A stretch of 64,000 nucleotides of DNA from Fagopyrum homotropicum (GCA_033239125.1 BSWB01000003.1:106350320-106414319); one strand, 5' to 3'; numbered from the stretch's first letter, positions 53,563 through 64,000 are shown. Notes: generated from the letters alone by a model not told the origin. Numbers and translations: made by a program.

Positions 53563-53639
53563 GCGCTCAAAGAGATATCAAATAACGAGAGCAAGCTCCC
53601 AAGCTTGACAACCGTCTACCGGATTTGGCCTAAACCAAA

Positions 53640-53657
53640 TCCCCGGCAACGGCGCCA
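53640..53657 (-). promoter_or_regulatory. Primer-binding site of E (tRNA-Asp)
   Basis: Complement of TGGCGCCGTTGCCGGGGA, 7 bases from the 5' LTR. Confidence 0.92.
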
Positions 53658-53664
53658 AAAAACT

Positions 53665-55425
53665 TGTTCGCCCCTAGAGGTGTGTGCAAATAAGTTTTAA
53701 ATTTACAAAACTAGAATCAAGCAGCGAACCCGCAGTGTACGGATCGATATAGTTAAGCAAGAATTCCAGAGTATCGAACACAGGAATTTGGGGGGTTAAA
53801 TCCAGTTGTAGGTTATCAAGCGAGTAAATGTAAGAGCTTTTCGAATTATTGGGAAAACAACAATCCTAAAGATCCAGGTATCCAGCTGTGGCAATCGATT
53901 CAAGATATACTTAATGATGTAAAGACAGAGTTGAGATATGCAAAGGTATACTAATGTAAGGTAATCGTACGGTGAAGTTCCAAAAACCTTATATAACTCA
54001 CCTACAAGGCACTCTCTATACAGGTTGTTGAGGCTCAATATAGAAGGATTCTAGAGACGAGAATTAGTGTCAAATACCCAAACTTATAACCCAAGGATCA
54101 AGACTAACTTAACCGATTAAGGTTGTGTGACACTCACAATCGAGGTAGAGGTTGTTGAGGCTTCACTACCACCTAGAAAAGACAAGTCTAAACTAAGCTA
54201 AAGCAAATCTTTAACTTTAGATTAAAGTAAAAGCAGGTTCGTAGACTTAAGGGAAATCACGGTTAGTTCTTGAGGTTCCACGGCCGTGGACTCAAGAACA
54301 GACCGTAATTTAGGTTTGTCGGCGAGTCTCTCTAACTCTCAGGGTCTAATCTGTTTGCGATCGATCTATCATCATCTAAGCCACAACTATCAACCCTTCA
54401 CCTTAGAATTGTTAAGGGTTTTTAGCCAATAACAGTCATGTTGATATCAATTCAAGAATCAAAAGATAAAAAGATGAAAACTTTCAAGAATTTTCAATAA
54501 TCTTCAATTCAATCTCAAAGTCACAAAGAGAGCAAGTAATGTCAAAAGATTCACAATAGAACAAGCAATCGTAATCCTAGGAAAGAAAAGAGAAAACGGG
54601 ATGTCAATCCGTTTTCCGAGTCAAACCTAAACAAGAAGAGAGATCTTCTTGCAAAATCTTCCAAGAACTTCGATCTTCCGCCAATCCGGAGATTTCAACA
54701 GCAATCTCCACCAAAAGTGCGAGATTAGAGGAATTGCCAAACACGAACTTCGATCTCCCAAAGAGATGTCAATGATTCCAAGCAAGCTAAGCGAAGTGTA
54801 AGCGTGTGTAAGGATGATGAATGAGCGTAAGCGAGCCTAAGCGAGCCTCTGGATTCTTGCTCCGTCCGTCTTTTTATAGTGCAGGGTAGAATTTCGGCCC
54901 GGCCCAATCTTTAAAAGATCGTGGCTTCAAAGTGTGGCGAAAAGATTTGCCAAGATCACGGTCGTGGAAGTGTTCCACGACCGTAATTTAGAGCGTGGAA
55001 ACAAATACGGTTTGCACCATATGTTCCACGGCCGTGTAATCCTCTGGAATGAACATGAATTTCTGACTCTAAATCCACGGTCGTGGAATTGAACGTGGAA
55101 CGTAATACGGTCGTAATTTAGAGCGTGGTTTAGGGCAAGAACGTGATTCTTCCCTAAACTCGTGCATTCCTCAAGCTAAAACTCCAATTTGCTTCCAAAG
55201 AATGTCCTCAATCCATGGACATATCAACTCAACTCTCCTTTGCTCGATTCCGTTCGGAAATAGCTCCAAATCACCTACAATCAACATAGAACTAGTGTAG
55301 ACATCCATATTGACAATATAGGTAATACTAGCTCACATATGCACAAAGTTCAATCAAAGACTATCAATATGAATCAAATACGTTTAGAAAACGTGCCTAA
55401 AATATCACAATATTTCATGCTAACA
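53665..55425 (-). repeat. 5' LTR of E (1761 bp)
   Basis: Nearly identical to 42186-43944. TATA box complement at 54871-54878; palindromes on its upstream side at about 54957-54984, 55024-55034 and 55077-55086. Confidence 0.94.
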
Positions 55426-56077
55426 GTGTCTCCGTCCTAGGGAAGAGACACTCAGAAAGCACTCTATGAGCTATCTTTAAGGCTAGATGGTAGATCAATA
55501 TAGCCTTGGTATCAGCAGGCTGCCAGCGGTCCTCGCTGGCATAGATCATAGCGATCTCTTCCCAAAAATCCTTGGCGTACACGCCACTGGGGAAACGACC
55601 ATTGAAGGTCTCCTAGAACCCAAAGAAGGCTCCGAACTCTCTAATCGAAAAATCATAGTTTCTTTCCATCAGCCGGAAAGAAACTGTCCTGTCAACATGG
55701 CTATGCTGGAAGGAAACCACAAACTCCCTAGTGATCTCCTCATAAGCATCTTCCCGAATAGCGGAGAAGATGACTAAACCGGCTCTATCCAAGAGCCAAG
55801 TAAGGTCCCATATCACATGTAGAGGCTCCAACTCCTCAAGTAGCAAGTATCGCGGTCCTATGACCGTCCTCTCCTGTATCCTCTCTAAGGCATCTAAATG
55901 ATCCTCATGGATAGTAGGGATCCTAGGGGGAGGTGGTGATGGTGATGATGGAGGTGAAGGGGATGAAGGACGTGGTACTCTAGATGAGGAAGCATCATTG
56001 CCTTTCCTCTTTTTGTTCTTATCCTTATCCTTATTCTTTTCCTTGTTCCTACCGGACACTCTCCTCACAAAATCCAT
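55426..56077 (-). pseudogene. Element D env-position ORF, N-terminal part
   Basis: Starts MDFVRRVSGRNKEKN at 56077, with Lys-rich and Ser/Pro-rich segments and then the conserved domain. A TAG at about 55610-55615 (CAA or CAG in A) follows FGAFFGF. The frame continues as ETFNGRFPSGVYAKDFWEE up to the E insertion at GTGTC. Together with 41255-42185 it is one disrupted gene. Confidence 0.85.
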
Positions 56078-56958
56078 AATCTGTCAAAAACCACGGTTTG
56101 TTCAAATTCCACAGCCGTGGAACGTACAGTGACCGTGGTTCGTCTCTAAAATTCTCAAAACTCAGCAACAATTCACCAAACTCAGCAACAATCAGTCCTA
56201 GACTAATTTCTTCCAATTCCAATCAGTTCTCCTACAAATTCTATCAAAAACGAAGCCGAATCGACAAAGAGAAAGAGCCAAAAACCTAGGTTTTCGGATT
56301 TTGGAATCCGAATTGTGGCTTCTCCGGTGATTTGCCGCTTGAATCGTTGCTTGGATCTTGTTGGTGATCGAATTTGCTTCCGTTTTGGTCAAAGAATCGT
56401 CGAAAACGATTAACGTATGAAGAATTTAGAGAAGGGGCGTGGATTCGGCGTTCTTGGCGTGGTTTTGGGTGTTTGTAGTGTGTTTTGTGAAGAAACGTGG
56501 TTTATATAGTGGCCGTAAAAATTTTTGAAAATCACGGTCTTTCGGGGGGTTCCACGGCCGTGGAATTGTACGGAACCGTGGTTTTGGTGATTTTTCTCAG
56601 GCTTTTGAAAATTACGGTCACTGTAGTTGTCACGGCCGTGATTTAGGCTGTGGAACTCTCTGTAATGCTCCAAAGTCCAAATTTCGTCACTTTTCTTCAA
56701 ACTTTCTCTTCCCCTTTTCTTTTCCACTATTCCTACATCCAAAAACACGAACATACCGGAAGGTATCGAAGGCAAAACAAAGCAAAAACGTCTAACTAAA
56801 CTAATCTATGAATCAAAGACAAAAACGTAAATGCAATACCTTGGGTTGCCTCCCAAGAAGCGCTTTGTTTAAGGTCCGTAGCTAGACCATATTCGCACTT
56901 ATTCGAGTGCGGTGGGCGCGAACTCTTCAGCTTGGAGTTCCGGTGAATATTTCTTGAG
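56078..56958 (-). promoter_or_regulatory. Pol-to-env spacer of D with putative internal promoter, plus the unread Pol tail
   Basis: The last 20 or so Pol codons lie after the premature TGA (56961 down to about 56900). Then come the pol-end hairpins (about 56842-56918), palindrome at 56552-56563, TATA box TATATAAA at 56501-56508 (43 nt beyond the palindrome, about 424 nt before the ATG), and a hairpin near 56393-56412. A degenerate palindrome lies near 56108-56119. No other gene. Confidence 0.57.
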
Positions 56959-59900
56959 TCATTGACCGTTCACCTTAAAGCTTCCGCCCGTTTCACCCCA
57001 TACTTCAACTGCACCATGGGGGAAAATACGTTTGATTAGAAAAGGTCCGGTCCAACGAGATTTAAGCTTACCTGGAAAGAGACGAAGCCTTGAATTGAAG
57101 AGGAGAACTTGATCTCCTTCTTTGAAGTCCTTTGGAATGATATGCTTATCATGCCAACGCTTTGCTCTTTCTTTGTAGATCTTGGCGTTTTCGTAAGCGT
57201 TCAAGCGGAGTTCTTCAAGCTCATTTACGTCCAAGAGACGCTTCTCTCCCGCTTCCTTTATGCTGAAATTTAGCCACTTGATTGCCCAAAACGCCTTGTG
57301 CTCTAACTCTACCGGTAAATGGCAAGACTTCCCATACACAAGGTTGTATGGTGTGGTTCCGATGGGAGTCTTATACGCAGTCCGGTACGCCCACAATGCA
57401 TCATCTAGTTTCAAGGACCAATCCTTCCTAGTCCTTGAAACCCTCTTCTCTAGGATTCCTTTGATCTCCCGGTTTGAGATCTCAACTTGTCCACTAGTTT
57501 GTGGATGATAAGGGGTGGCGATCTTGTGAGTCACCCCATACTTAGCTAAGAGAGCTTCAAAGCGCCGGGCAATGAAGTGAGAGACTCCATCACTAATGAT
57601 AGTCCTTGGTGTCCCAAATCGTGGGAAAATGGTCTTGTTAAAGAACTTAACCACTACCATGGCATCATTGGTGGGAGAGGCAATCGCTTCAACCCATCTT
57701 GAAACATAATCAACCGCTAAAAGTATGTATTGGTTACCACAAGATGATGGGAAAGGTCCCATGAAGTCTACTCCCCAAACGTCAAAGATCTCTACCTCTT
57801 GGATGTTGTTGAGAGGCATCTCATTCCTCCTAGATATATTTCCTGTTCTTTGACAAGCATCGCAGCAGGAAACAAAGGTTTGCACATCTTTAAATAGAGT
57901 AGGCCAAAAGAATCCAGATTGCAATACCTTAGCGCTAGTCTTGTTCGAACTAGCGTGTCCTCCACAAGGTAGTGAATGACAATGGCGGATGACACTTTGC
58001 ATCTTATCTTCCGGCACACATCGCCGAATAATGCCATCCGGACCTCTCTTAAAGAGGAGAGGTTCATTCCAAAAGTATTCCCGAACATCCTTAAAGAACT
58101 TCTTTCTTTGTGCGTAGGATAATCCGGGCGGTAATTCCTGACAAACCAAATAGTTAACAAAATCAGCAAACCATGGTTCGTTACCTTTGGCGATTACATC
58201 GATGCACTCCTCTATAATGTGTAAATGCTCGTTTGGGAAGGAGTCATCTATAGGTAGGTGGTCGTCCTCTAGATGTGTTAGACGACTTAAATGATCCGCA
58301 ACAGAATTTTCCGAACCCTTCTTGTCGCGGATCTCTAGATCGAATTCTTGTAGGAGAAGAATCCATCTAATTAGCCTTGGCTTCGCATCCTTCTTTGCAA
58401 GAAGGTACCGGATCGCAGCATGATCCGTATATACAATCACCTTTGCACCTACAAGATAAGAGCAAAATTTGTCAATTGCATAAACAATAGCCAAGAACTC
58501 TTTTTCGGTAGTGGCGTAGTTGAGCTGCGCTTCATCTAGCGTCTTGCTAGCGTAGTAGATAGCATGGGTTCGCCCTTCCTTTCTTTGTCCAAGAACAGCT
58601 CCTATAGCTACGTCACTTGCATCACACATAACCTCCAAGGGAAGGTTCCAATCCGAAGGTTGGATAATTGGGGCTGAAATTAGAGCTTCCCGAATCATAT
58701 TGAACGCATCTAAACATTCTTGCGAAAACTCAAAAACTGCATCCTTCATCAATAGATTAGTAAGCGGTTTTGATATTTTAGAGAATTCTTTTATGAAGCG
58801 TCTATAAAATCCAGCATGTCCTAGAAAACTTCTTATCCCCTTCACCGAAGTTGGGGGAGGAAGCTTTTCTATAGTCTCTATTTTAGCTTTATCCACCTCG
58901 ATCCCTCTACTAGAGATTAAGTGTCCTAATACAATGCCTTCTTTCACCATAAATTGACACTTTTCCCAATTGAGAACTAGGTTAGTGTCTTCACACCTTT
59001 GTAATACAAAAGCAAGGTTAGAAAGACAATTGTCAAAACAGGAACCATAAACGGAGAAGTCATCCATAAAAACCTCCATGATTTCCTCTATATATTCGGA
59101 GAAGATGGCCATCATGCACCGTTGAAAGGTGGCTGGGGCGTTGCAAAGCCCGAACGGCATCCTCCTATAGGCAAACGTACCCCACGGGCACGTGAATGTG
59201 GTCTTCTCTTGATCATCCGGGTGTATCGGAATCTGAAAGAAACCACTATAACCGTCAAGATAGCAAAAGTGCGAATGTTGTGCTAACCTTTCAAGCATTT
59301 GATCGATGAAGGGTAGTGGGAAGTGATCCTTCCTCGTTGCGTTGTTTAGCTTACGGTAGTCTATGCACATCCGCCATCCTGTTACGGTTTGGGTAGGAAT
59401 GAGTTCGTTATTCTTGTTGGTGATGACCGTCATTCCTCCCTTCTTCGGAACTACTTGTACGGGACTCACCCACTTGCTATCGGAGATAGGGTAGATGATA
59501 CCTGCATCAAGAAGTTTAAGAATTTCCTTCTTGACAACCTCCTTCATGGTCGGATTTAACCGCCTTTGAGGTTGTCGCGAAGTCCTAAAGTCCTCTTCCA
59601 TTAATATCTTATGCATGCATAGGGAAGGTTTGATTCCAACTAAGTCCTCTATAGTATATCCTAAAGCTTTCCTATGTTTCTTAAGGACAACCATGAGCTT
59701 GCAATGTTCATCTATGCTTAAATCGGAACTAACAATAACCGGAAAGGTAGAATTAGGTCCGAGAAATGCGTACCTTAGATTAGTAGGGAGTGGTTTTAAT
59801 TCCATGACCATCGGAGTTTCCAGTGGTTCTTGAGGAGTATCCGATGGTTCCTTAGAAGCGTCTAAAGATGTAGAAGGTATTGGAGAAGAACCAAGAGAAG

Positions 59901-62811
59901 TTGAGGAAGAGACACAATTGCTTTCGGAATCACCCAAAATTACGGCCTCTCTGCATCCTCCACGGCCGTAATTTTGGGCGTGGAAAATGTTTACGGTTGC
60001 TCTGTTCTCTCCACGACCGTGTAACCCTCTGGAGTGCTCCACGCTTTTGTTGGTGAAATCCACGGCCGTGGAATATAGTGTATGACTGTGGATCCGTACG
60101 TTCTCTGCCTCGTCGTGGAGTTTCTCAAACTCCTCTTCACACACTTCTTCTTGTGCTTCTAAGGCTTCAATTGCCTCATTGCACTCCTTTTCTTCCCCTA
60201 CATCCATTAGACTTATAGAAATAACCTTTTGTAAAGGATCTTTGAAGAGAATAGCACTTACCTCCTCTCTAGATAGCCCTTCTTCATCTTGGATATTGAA
60301 TATATCCTCATCAAAGATTGGTTCCTTCACTATAGTGGAAAGGACGAACTCTACCTTCTCTTCTCCTATGTCAAAGGCGAGTCTAGCATTCTTACAATCG
60401 ACTATGCAGCCGGATGTTGCAAGAAACAGTCTTCCGAGAATTATCGGGACCGGACTATCTGTAGGAATGTCAAGCACAACAAAATCTATAGGAACATAGA
60501 ATTTACCTAGCTTGACCGGGACGTCTTCAACAATACCGATGGGACGAGTTATGGATCGGTCCGCCATGTACAACGTCATCTTCACCGGTTTAGGGTTGCC
60601 TAAACCGATCTTCCTGCATAAGGCAAGTGGGATGATGCTCACACTTGCTCCCAAGTCACATAATGCATCATTTGTGACATCTCCCACTCCTATGGGAATA
60701 CAAAATGACCCGGGATCCTTTAGCTTTGGGGGCATCTTCTCTTTCATGGTTTTGATGAGATCCGAAGAATCCGAACTCATCTTAACCTCTCCAAAATCCT
60801 CTAGCTTTCTCTTGTTAGAGAGGATTTCCTTTAAGAACTTACCATAAGCCGGCATACCTACAATGGCATCAATGAAAGGTATATTAATATGCAATTTGCT
60901 CATGAGTTCTATAAACTTACCGAATTGCTTGTCTAGACGCGCTCTTGCTCTAGATTGCGGAAACGGTAGGGGAGGTTTGTAAGCTGGAGGAGGAACGTAG
61001 ACATCTTCCTTCTCCTTCCCCTTCTCTTTCTCTTTCTCAACGGGGACTTCTACAAACTTAGGCTGCGGGTCGGTAGTTGTCACTCTGCTACTAGTTGTGA
61101 TTGCCATCACCCTTCCTTTTGGGTTGTCCTCCGTCTTTCCTGGAAGCTTCCCTTGATTCCTAGGAACTTCCTCTGCATGGCTGAACATTTGGTTTTCTAA
61201 AACCTTTTGGGCTTTATCAACCTTAGTAATGTGATCATCAACCTTGATGATGCGAGTCTCCAACCCTTGAAGCTTGCCCAAGATTGTTTCCAACATGGGA
61301 TCGGGCTTCTCTTTCCCCGAAGTACTTCCACCATTAGATGTTTGCCCCTGGCTTTTCAAAGGAGTGGAAGAAGAGGAAGGTGGAGTTAGTGAATTTCCTG
61401 AATTGGAAGGATAAGAATTACCGGAATTTTGTTGATTGGAGCGCCAATTGTTGTTGTTTGAACCCCTATTGTTGTTCCATTTGTTGTTCCGATTGTTGTT
61501 GTTGTTGTTCCAATTATTCCGGTTGTTGTTCCGGTTGTTGTGGTTGGTATTCTCATTACCGTTGTGGTTATTGTTGTTGCCTAAATAACCCACATCTTGC
61601 TCCTTGTGCTTCGGAAAGTTGGTTTTGATGGCTTCCTTCAACTCTTTAATCTCCGAATTGAGAGAAAAGATTTGAGTTTGAGCTGCTTGTGATAGCTTTG
61701 CTCCTTGATCTACATGATTCGCCTCCACTTTCCGATGAGAATACTTCTCTATAACTCGCGTTTGCTTCTCAATGAAGTCCCAAGCGTCATCTTCCCTCAT
61801 GTCCATGAATGTACCACATGAGAGGGATTGGAGCTTGAATTGTGTCTCCACATCCAGCCCCTTATAGTATATCTCCAATAGTGCAAGCTTGGATATGCCA
61901 TGATGAGGGCAATCCAATAGCAAATCCTGAAATCTTTCCCAAGATTGAAACAAACTTTCGTTAGACCTCATAGAAAATGCATTAATCTTACCTCTTAGCT
62001 TTGCCGTTTTGGATGGCGGAAAGAACTTAGTGAGGAATTCCGAAGAAAGATCCTCCCATGTTTCAAGCTTCCCACTTGGAAGAGCTTGATACCAAGACAA
62101 TGCTTTCCCCTTCAAGGAGAAGAAATAAGGCTTGAGTTTGTAGCTGTTGGTAGTTGCGTTCTTAGGCTTCATTGTCTCCATCATAATCTCAAAGTTTTGT
62201 AGATGTTGGTGTGGAGATTCAGCACTTGTTCCACCAAATTGGTTTTGGCGAACAATGGTAATAACTTGAGGGTTGAAGCTAAACACTTGTACATCATCAG
62301 CATCAAAGTTCACACCTAAACGGCGTGGTTGCTGCGTTGGATCCATCCTTTGGCCAAGAGTTCTTGGCTCCTCATCCACACGTTCGACCCTCGTATTCCT
62401 AGGTGGAACACGGCGATTTGCAGCTGGCTGTGGAAAAAATGGATTCACATTGATCGTGGGATCAATTTCCTCTACTGGTGGCATGGAGGAGTCGCTATCC
62501 TCATTGGATGAGTTAGCTCTAACCGATCTTCCCGGTCTCCTCCTTTTCTTTTTCTCCTTGAGGTTGTTTATTTCCAGCCTCATTTGGAACATCATGTCCG
62601 TTAGATCATCAACCTTCATTTGATGACGATCCGTTTCTTCTCTACGAGTCTTCTCACTCCATTGGAGTTGAGCTTCCTTTTCCGCTAACTCCGATTGGAG
62701 ATCACGTTCTCCTTCTTCAGCCATTTTTATTTCCTTTCGCTTTCTCCTCAAAGTCCTCTCAAGCTCTTGATCAAGAGGTAAGAGGTCTTCGTTATTCCTC
62801 GACCTGCGCAT
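56959..62811 (-). CDS. pol: Element D Gag-Pol polyprotein (1950 aa, one open frame)
   Basis: From ATG 62811. Gag core at about 165-365, Asn/Arg-rich tail 405-460 without zinc knuckle, protease DLGA at 719-722, RT Asp 1186 and FMDD 1248-1251, RNase H Asp 1397, Glu 1438, Asp 1463, Asp 1506, integrase zinc finger His 1612, His 1619, Cys 1650, Cys 1653 and D1682-D1741-E1777. Gag and Pol are thus one frame in this lineage. A TGA at 56959-56961 (CGA in A) removes about 20 C-terminal residues. Conserved residues changed against A and E are Gly to Val two after Asp1741, Pro to Leu at 795 in the protease, and TRSG to TSSR near 573. It is probably impaired despite being open. Confidence 0.92.
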   Translation of the reverse strand: MRRSRNNEDLLPLDQELERTLRRKRKEIKMAEEGERDLQSELAEKEAQLQWSEKTRREETDRHQMKVDDLTDMMFQMRLEINNLKEKKKRRRPGRSVRANSSNEDSDSSMPPVEEIDPTINVNPFFPQPAANRRVPPRNTRVERVDEEPRTLGQRMDPTQQPRRLGVNFDADDVQVFSFNPQVITIVRQNQFGGTSAESPHQHLQNFEIMMETMKPKNATTNSYKLKPYFFSLKGKALSWYQALPSGKLETWEDLSSEFLTKFFPPSKTAKLRGKINAFSMRSNESLFQSWERFQDLLLDCPHHGISKLALLEIYYKGLDVETQFKLQSLSCGTFMDMREDDAWDFIEKQTRVIEKYSHRKVEANHVDQGAKLSQAAQTQIFSLNSEIKELKEAIKTNFPKHKEQDVGYLGNNNNHNGNENTNHNNRNNNRNNWNNNNNNRNNKWNNNRGSNNNNWRSNQQNSGNSYPSNSGNSLTPPSSSSTPLKSQGQTSNGGSTSGKEKPDPMLETILGKLQGLETRIIKVDDHITKVDKAQKVLENQMFSHAEEVPRNQGKLPGKTEDNPKGRVMAITTSSRVTTTDPQPKFVEVPVEKEKEKGKEKEDVYVPPPAYKPPLPFPQSRARARLDKQFGKFIELMSKLHINIPFIDAIVGMPAYGKFLKEILSNKRKLEDFGEVKMSSDSSDLIKTMKEKMPPKLKDPGSFCIPIGVGDVTNDALCDLGASVSIIPLALCRKIGLGNPKPVKMTLYMADRSITRPIGIVEDVPVKLGKFYVPIDFVVLDIPTDSPVPIILGRLFLATSGCIVDCKNARLAFDIGEEKVEFVLSTIVKEPIFDEDIFNIQDEEGLSREEVSAILFKDPLQKVISISLMDVGEEKECNEAIEALEAQEEVCEEEFEKLHDEAENVRIHSHTLYSTAVDFTNKSVEHSRGLHGRGENRATVNIFHAQNYGRGGCREAVILGDSESNCVSSSTSLGSSPIPSTSLDASKEPSDTPQEPLETPMVMELKPLPTNLRYAFLGPNSTFPVIVSSDLSIDEHCKLMVVLKKHRKALGYTIEDLVGIKPSLCMHKILMEEDFRTSRQPQRRLNPTMKEVVKKEILKLLDAGIIYPISDSKWVSPVQVVPKKGGMTVITNKNNELIPTQTVTGWRMCIDYRKLNNATRKDHFPLPFIDQMLERLAQHSHFCYLDGYSGFFQIPIHPDDQEKTTFTCPWGTFAYRRMPFGLCNAPATFQRCMMAIFSEYIEEIMEVFMDDFSVYGSCFDNCLSNLAFVLQRCEDTNLVLNWEKCQFMVKEGIVLGHLISSRGIEVDKAKIETIEKLPPPTSVKGIRSFLGHAGFYRRFIKEFSKISKPLTNLLMKDAVFEFSQECLDAFNMIREALISAPIIQPSDWNLPLEVMCDASDVAIGAVLGQRKEGRTHAIYYASKTLDEAQLNYATTEKEFLAIVYAIDKFCSYLVGAKVIVYTDHAAIRYLLAKKDAKPRLIRWILLLQEFDLEIRDKKGSENSVADHLSRLTHLEDDHLPIDDSFPNEHLHIIEECIDVIAKGNEPWFADFVNYLVCQELPPGLSYAQRKKFFKDVREYFWNEPLLFKRGPDGIIRRCVPEDKMQSVIRHCHSLPCGGHASSNKTSAKVLQSGFFWPTLFKDVQTFVSCCDACQRTGNISRRNEMPLNNIQEVEIFDVWGVDFMGPFPSSCGNQYILLAVDYVSRWVEAIASPTNDAMVVVKFFNKTIFPRFGTPRTIISDGVSHFIARRFEALLAKYGVTHKIATPYHPQTSGQVEISNREIKGILEKRVSRTRKDWSLKLDDALWAYRTAYKTPIGTTPYNLVYGKSCHLPVELEHKAFWAIKWLNFSIKEAGEKRLLDVNELEELRLNAYENAKIYKERAKRWHDKHIIPKDFKEGDQVLLFNSRLRLFPGKLKSRWTGPFLIKRIFPHGAVEVWGETGGSFKVNGQ

Positions 62812-62889
62812 ACACTCGAAAAGATATCAAATAACAAGCGAGAAGCTCCCAAGCTTGACAACCGATAACCGAATTCGGCCTAGACCAAA

Positions 62890-62907
62890 TCCCCGGCAAC
62901 GGCGCCA
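62890..62907 (-). promoter_or_regulatory. Primer-binding site of D (tRNA-Asp)
   Basis: Complement of TGGCGCCGTTGCCGGGGA, 6 bases from the 5' LTR. Confidence 0.92.
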
Positions 62908-62913
62908 AAAACT

Positions 62914-64000
62914 TGTTCGCCACTTAGCGTGCGTGCAAATAAGCTTTAATTTTAAAACCAGAAATCAAGCAAGCGAACCCGCAGTGTACGGATCGATATA
63001 GTTAAGCAAGAATTCCAGAGTATCGAACACAGGGATTTGGGGGGTTAAATCCAATTAAGAATTGTCAAGCAAGTAAATGTATGAGCTTTTGTAAATTATT
63101 GGGAAAACAACAATCCTAAAGATCCAGGAATCCAGCTGTGGCAATCGATTCAAGATATACTAAAGATATAAGGACAGAGTTGAGGTATGCAAAGGTATAC
63201 GAATGTAAGGCAATGTACGGTGAAGTTCCAAGACCTTATATGCTTCACCTAAAGACACTCTCTATAAAGGTTGTTGAGGCTTCAGTATAGAAAGGATCTA
63301 AAGACAAGAATTAATCTCAAATACCCAAACTTGTAATCCAAGGATCAAGACTAACTTAACCGATTAAGGTTGTGACACTCGAAATCGAGGTAGAGGTTGT
63401 TGAGGCTTCACTACCACCTAGAAAAGGCAAGCCAAGACTTAGTTAAAGCAAATCTTTAACTTTGGATTAAAGTAAAAGCAAGGTTCGTAACTGACGCAAA
63501 ATTACGGGTAGTTCTTGAGTTCCACGGCCGTGGAAGCTCAAGAACAGACCGTGGATTAGGTTTGTCGGTGATTCTCTCTAACTCTCAGGGTCCAATCTGT
63601 TTACGATCGATCTATCATCATCTAAGCCACAACTATCAACCCTTCACCTTAGAATTGCTAAAGGGTTTTAACCAACAACAATCATATTGATATCAAATTC
63701 AAGATTTAAAAGAATGAAAGATGAAAACTTCCGAAAACCTTCAATAACCTTCAAACCAATCTCAAATCCACAAATATCAATGATAATGCAACTCAGATTT
63801 GGAATGAACACAAACAAGTAACTATTCTAGATAAGAATGAAGAACGGGATGTCAATCCGTCTTCTAATCAAACCTAGGAACAAAGTATGAAATCTCCTTA
63901 CGAACAATCTTCCAAATCTTCACTCCTTCTCCAACTTTCCGTCAATCCGGAAATCTCAATAGAGTAAAGCGCAATCTCCCAACGGCGATCTAAGCGAAGG
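62914..64000 (-). repeat. 5' LTR of D, truncated by the window end
   Basis: TGTTCGCCACTTAGCG onward matches 38187-39275 closely (few differences by eye). CCACGGCCGTGG occurs at about 63522-63533. The U3 part with TATA box lies outside. Confidence 0.92.

Larger units (their letters stand above)
42186..55425 (-). mobile_element. Element E: young, nearly intact Athila-like retrotransposon, complement strand
   Basis: A 13,240-bp element with perfect GTGTC duplications. It has a 3' LTR (42186-43944), 3' UTR, intact env-position ORF, spacer, gag-pol with one stop, primer site (53640-53657) and 5' LTR (53665-55425). By eye the LTRs differ by about 12 substitutions and one 2-bp gap in 1.76 kb. Its LTR ends (in element sense) CTAGGGGCGAACA, unlike A and D, so it is a distinct subfamily. 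Confidence 0.95.
38187..64000 (-). mobile_element. Element D: Athila-like retrotransposon, complement strand, cut by the window end, with E inside it
   Basis: In window order it has a 3' LTR (38187-39895), 3' UTR, env-position ORF split by E, spacer, a 1950-codon gag-pol, primer site (62890-62907) and 5' LTR (62914 onward, running off the window). The likely left target duplication is CTAGT (38182-38186); its partner is outside. D belongs to the same family as A. Its gag-pol frame is open, but the env-position ORF has two stops besides the E insertion. Confidence 0.92.

Overview
The window is plant nuclear DNA, probably eudicot pericentromeric or other heterochromatin. It is made almost entirely of nested LTR retrotransposons. 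The evidence is tRNA-Asp and tRNA-iMet primer-binding sites, Ty3/Gypsy gag-pol reading frames, 1.6-2.9 kb LTRs with plant-type TATA boxes, and four insertions that can be delimited to the base. I see no ordinary host gene. Species cannot be read from the sequence. Element names A-E are mine.

Layout. (1) 1-344 and 13333-14330 are two halves of one LTR of family B, split by Athila-like element A (345-13327, + strand, target duplication TTTGT). (2) 14331-16266 is an unclassified, probably Ty1/Copia-derived piece with an ORF remnant, 62-bp tandem repeats and an LTR-like stretch. (3) 16275-17903 is the 3' end of a Tekay/Del-type chromovirus (integrase tail, chromodomain, polypurine tract, start of its 3' LTR). 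(4) Element C (about 17904 to beyond the window, + strand) interrupts that LTR. It has chromovirus-like ends and a tRNA-iMet primer site, but about 4.2 kb of interior with no recognisable coding. (5) Element B (20176-31559, + strand) sits inside the 5' LTR of C. It is Athila-like but lacks reverse transcriptase and RNase H. (6) Element D (38187 to beyond 64000, - strand) sits inside the 3' LTR of C and has a 1950-codon open gag-pol frame. (7) Element E (42186-55425, - strand, target duplication GTGTC) sits inside the env-position ORF of D. E is the youngest: its LTRs differ by about a dozen substitutions by eye, its env-position ORF is intact, and gag-pol has one stop.

How the parts work. A, B, D and E share one plan: LTR, tRNA-Asp primer site, Gag with an Asn-rich tail instead of a zinc knuckle, protease, RT/RNase H (absent in B), integrase, an untranslated spacer, an ORF in the env position, a conserved 3' UTR, polypurine tract, LTR. 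Both inter-gene spacers carry conserved non-coding signals. A TATA box lies 420-450 nt before the env-position ORF in all four elements, so this ORF may have its own promoter. A hairpin follows the pol stop. A block of about 135 nt in the 3' UTR is about 91% identical between families whose LTRs are unrelated. A polypurine-like module occurs at both ends of that UTR.

Main lead. Each element family carries its own dispersed palindrome: CCACGGCCGTGG in A/D/E, CCTCGRYCGAGG in B, CCTTGAAATGGATTTCAAGG in the Copia-like piece, and (C)CGCCCCNGCGG in the chromovirus LTR. Copies cluster upstream of TATA boxes, both in LTRs and at the internal promoter. In A, D and E the last palindrome lies 42-43 nt from the internal TATA box.
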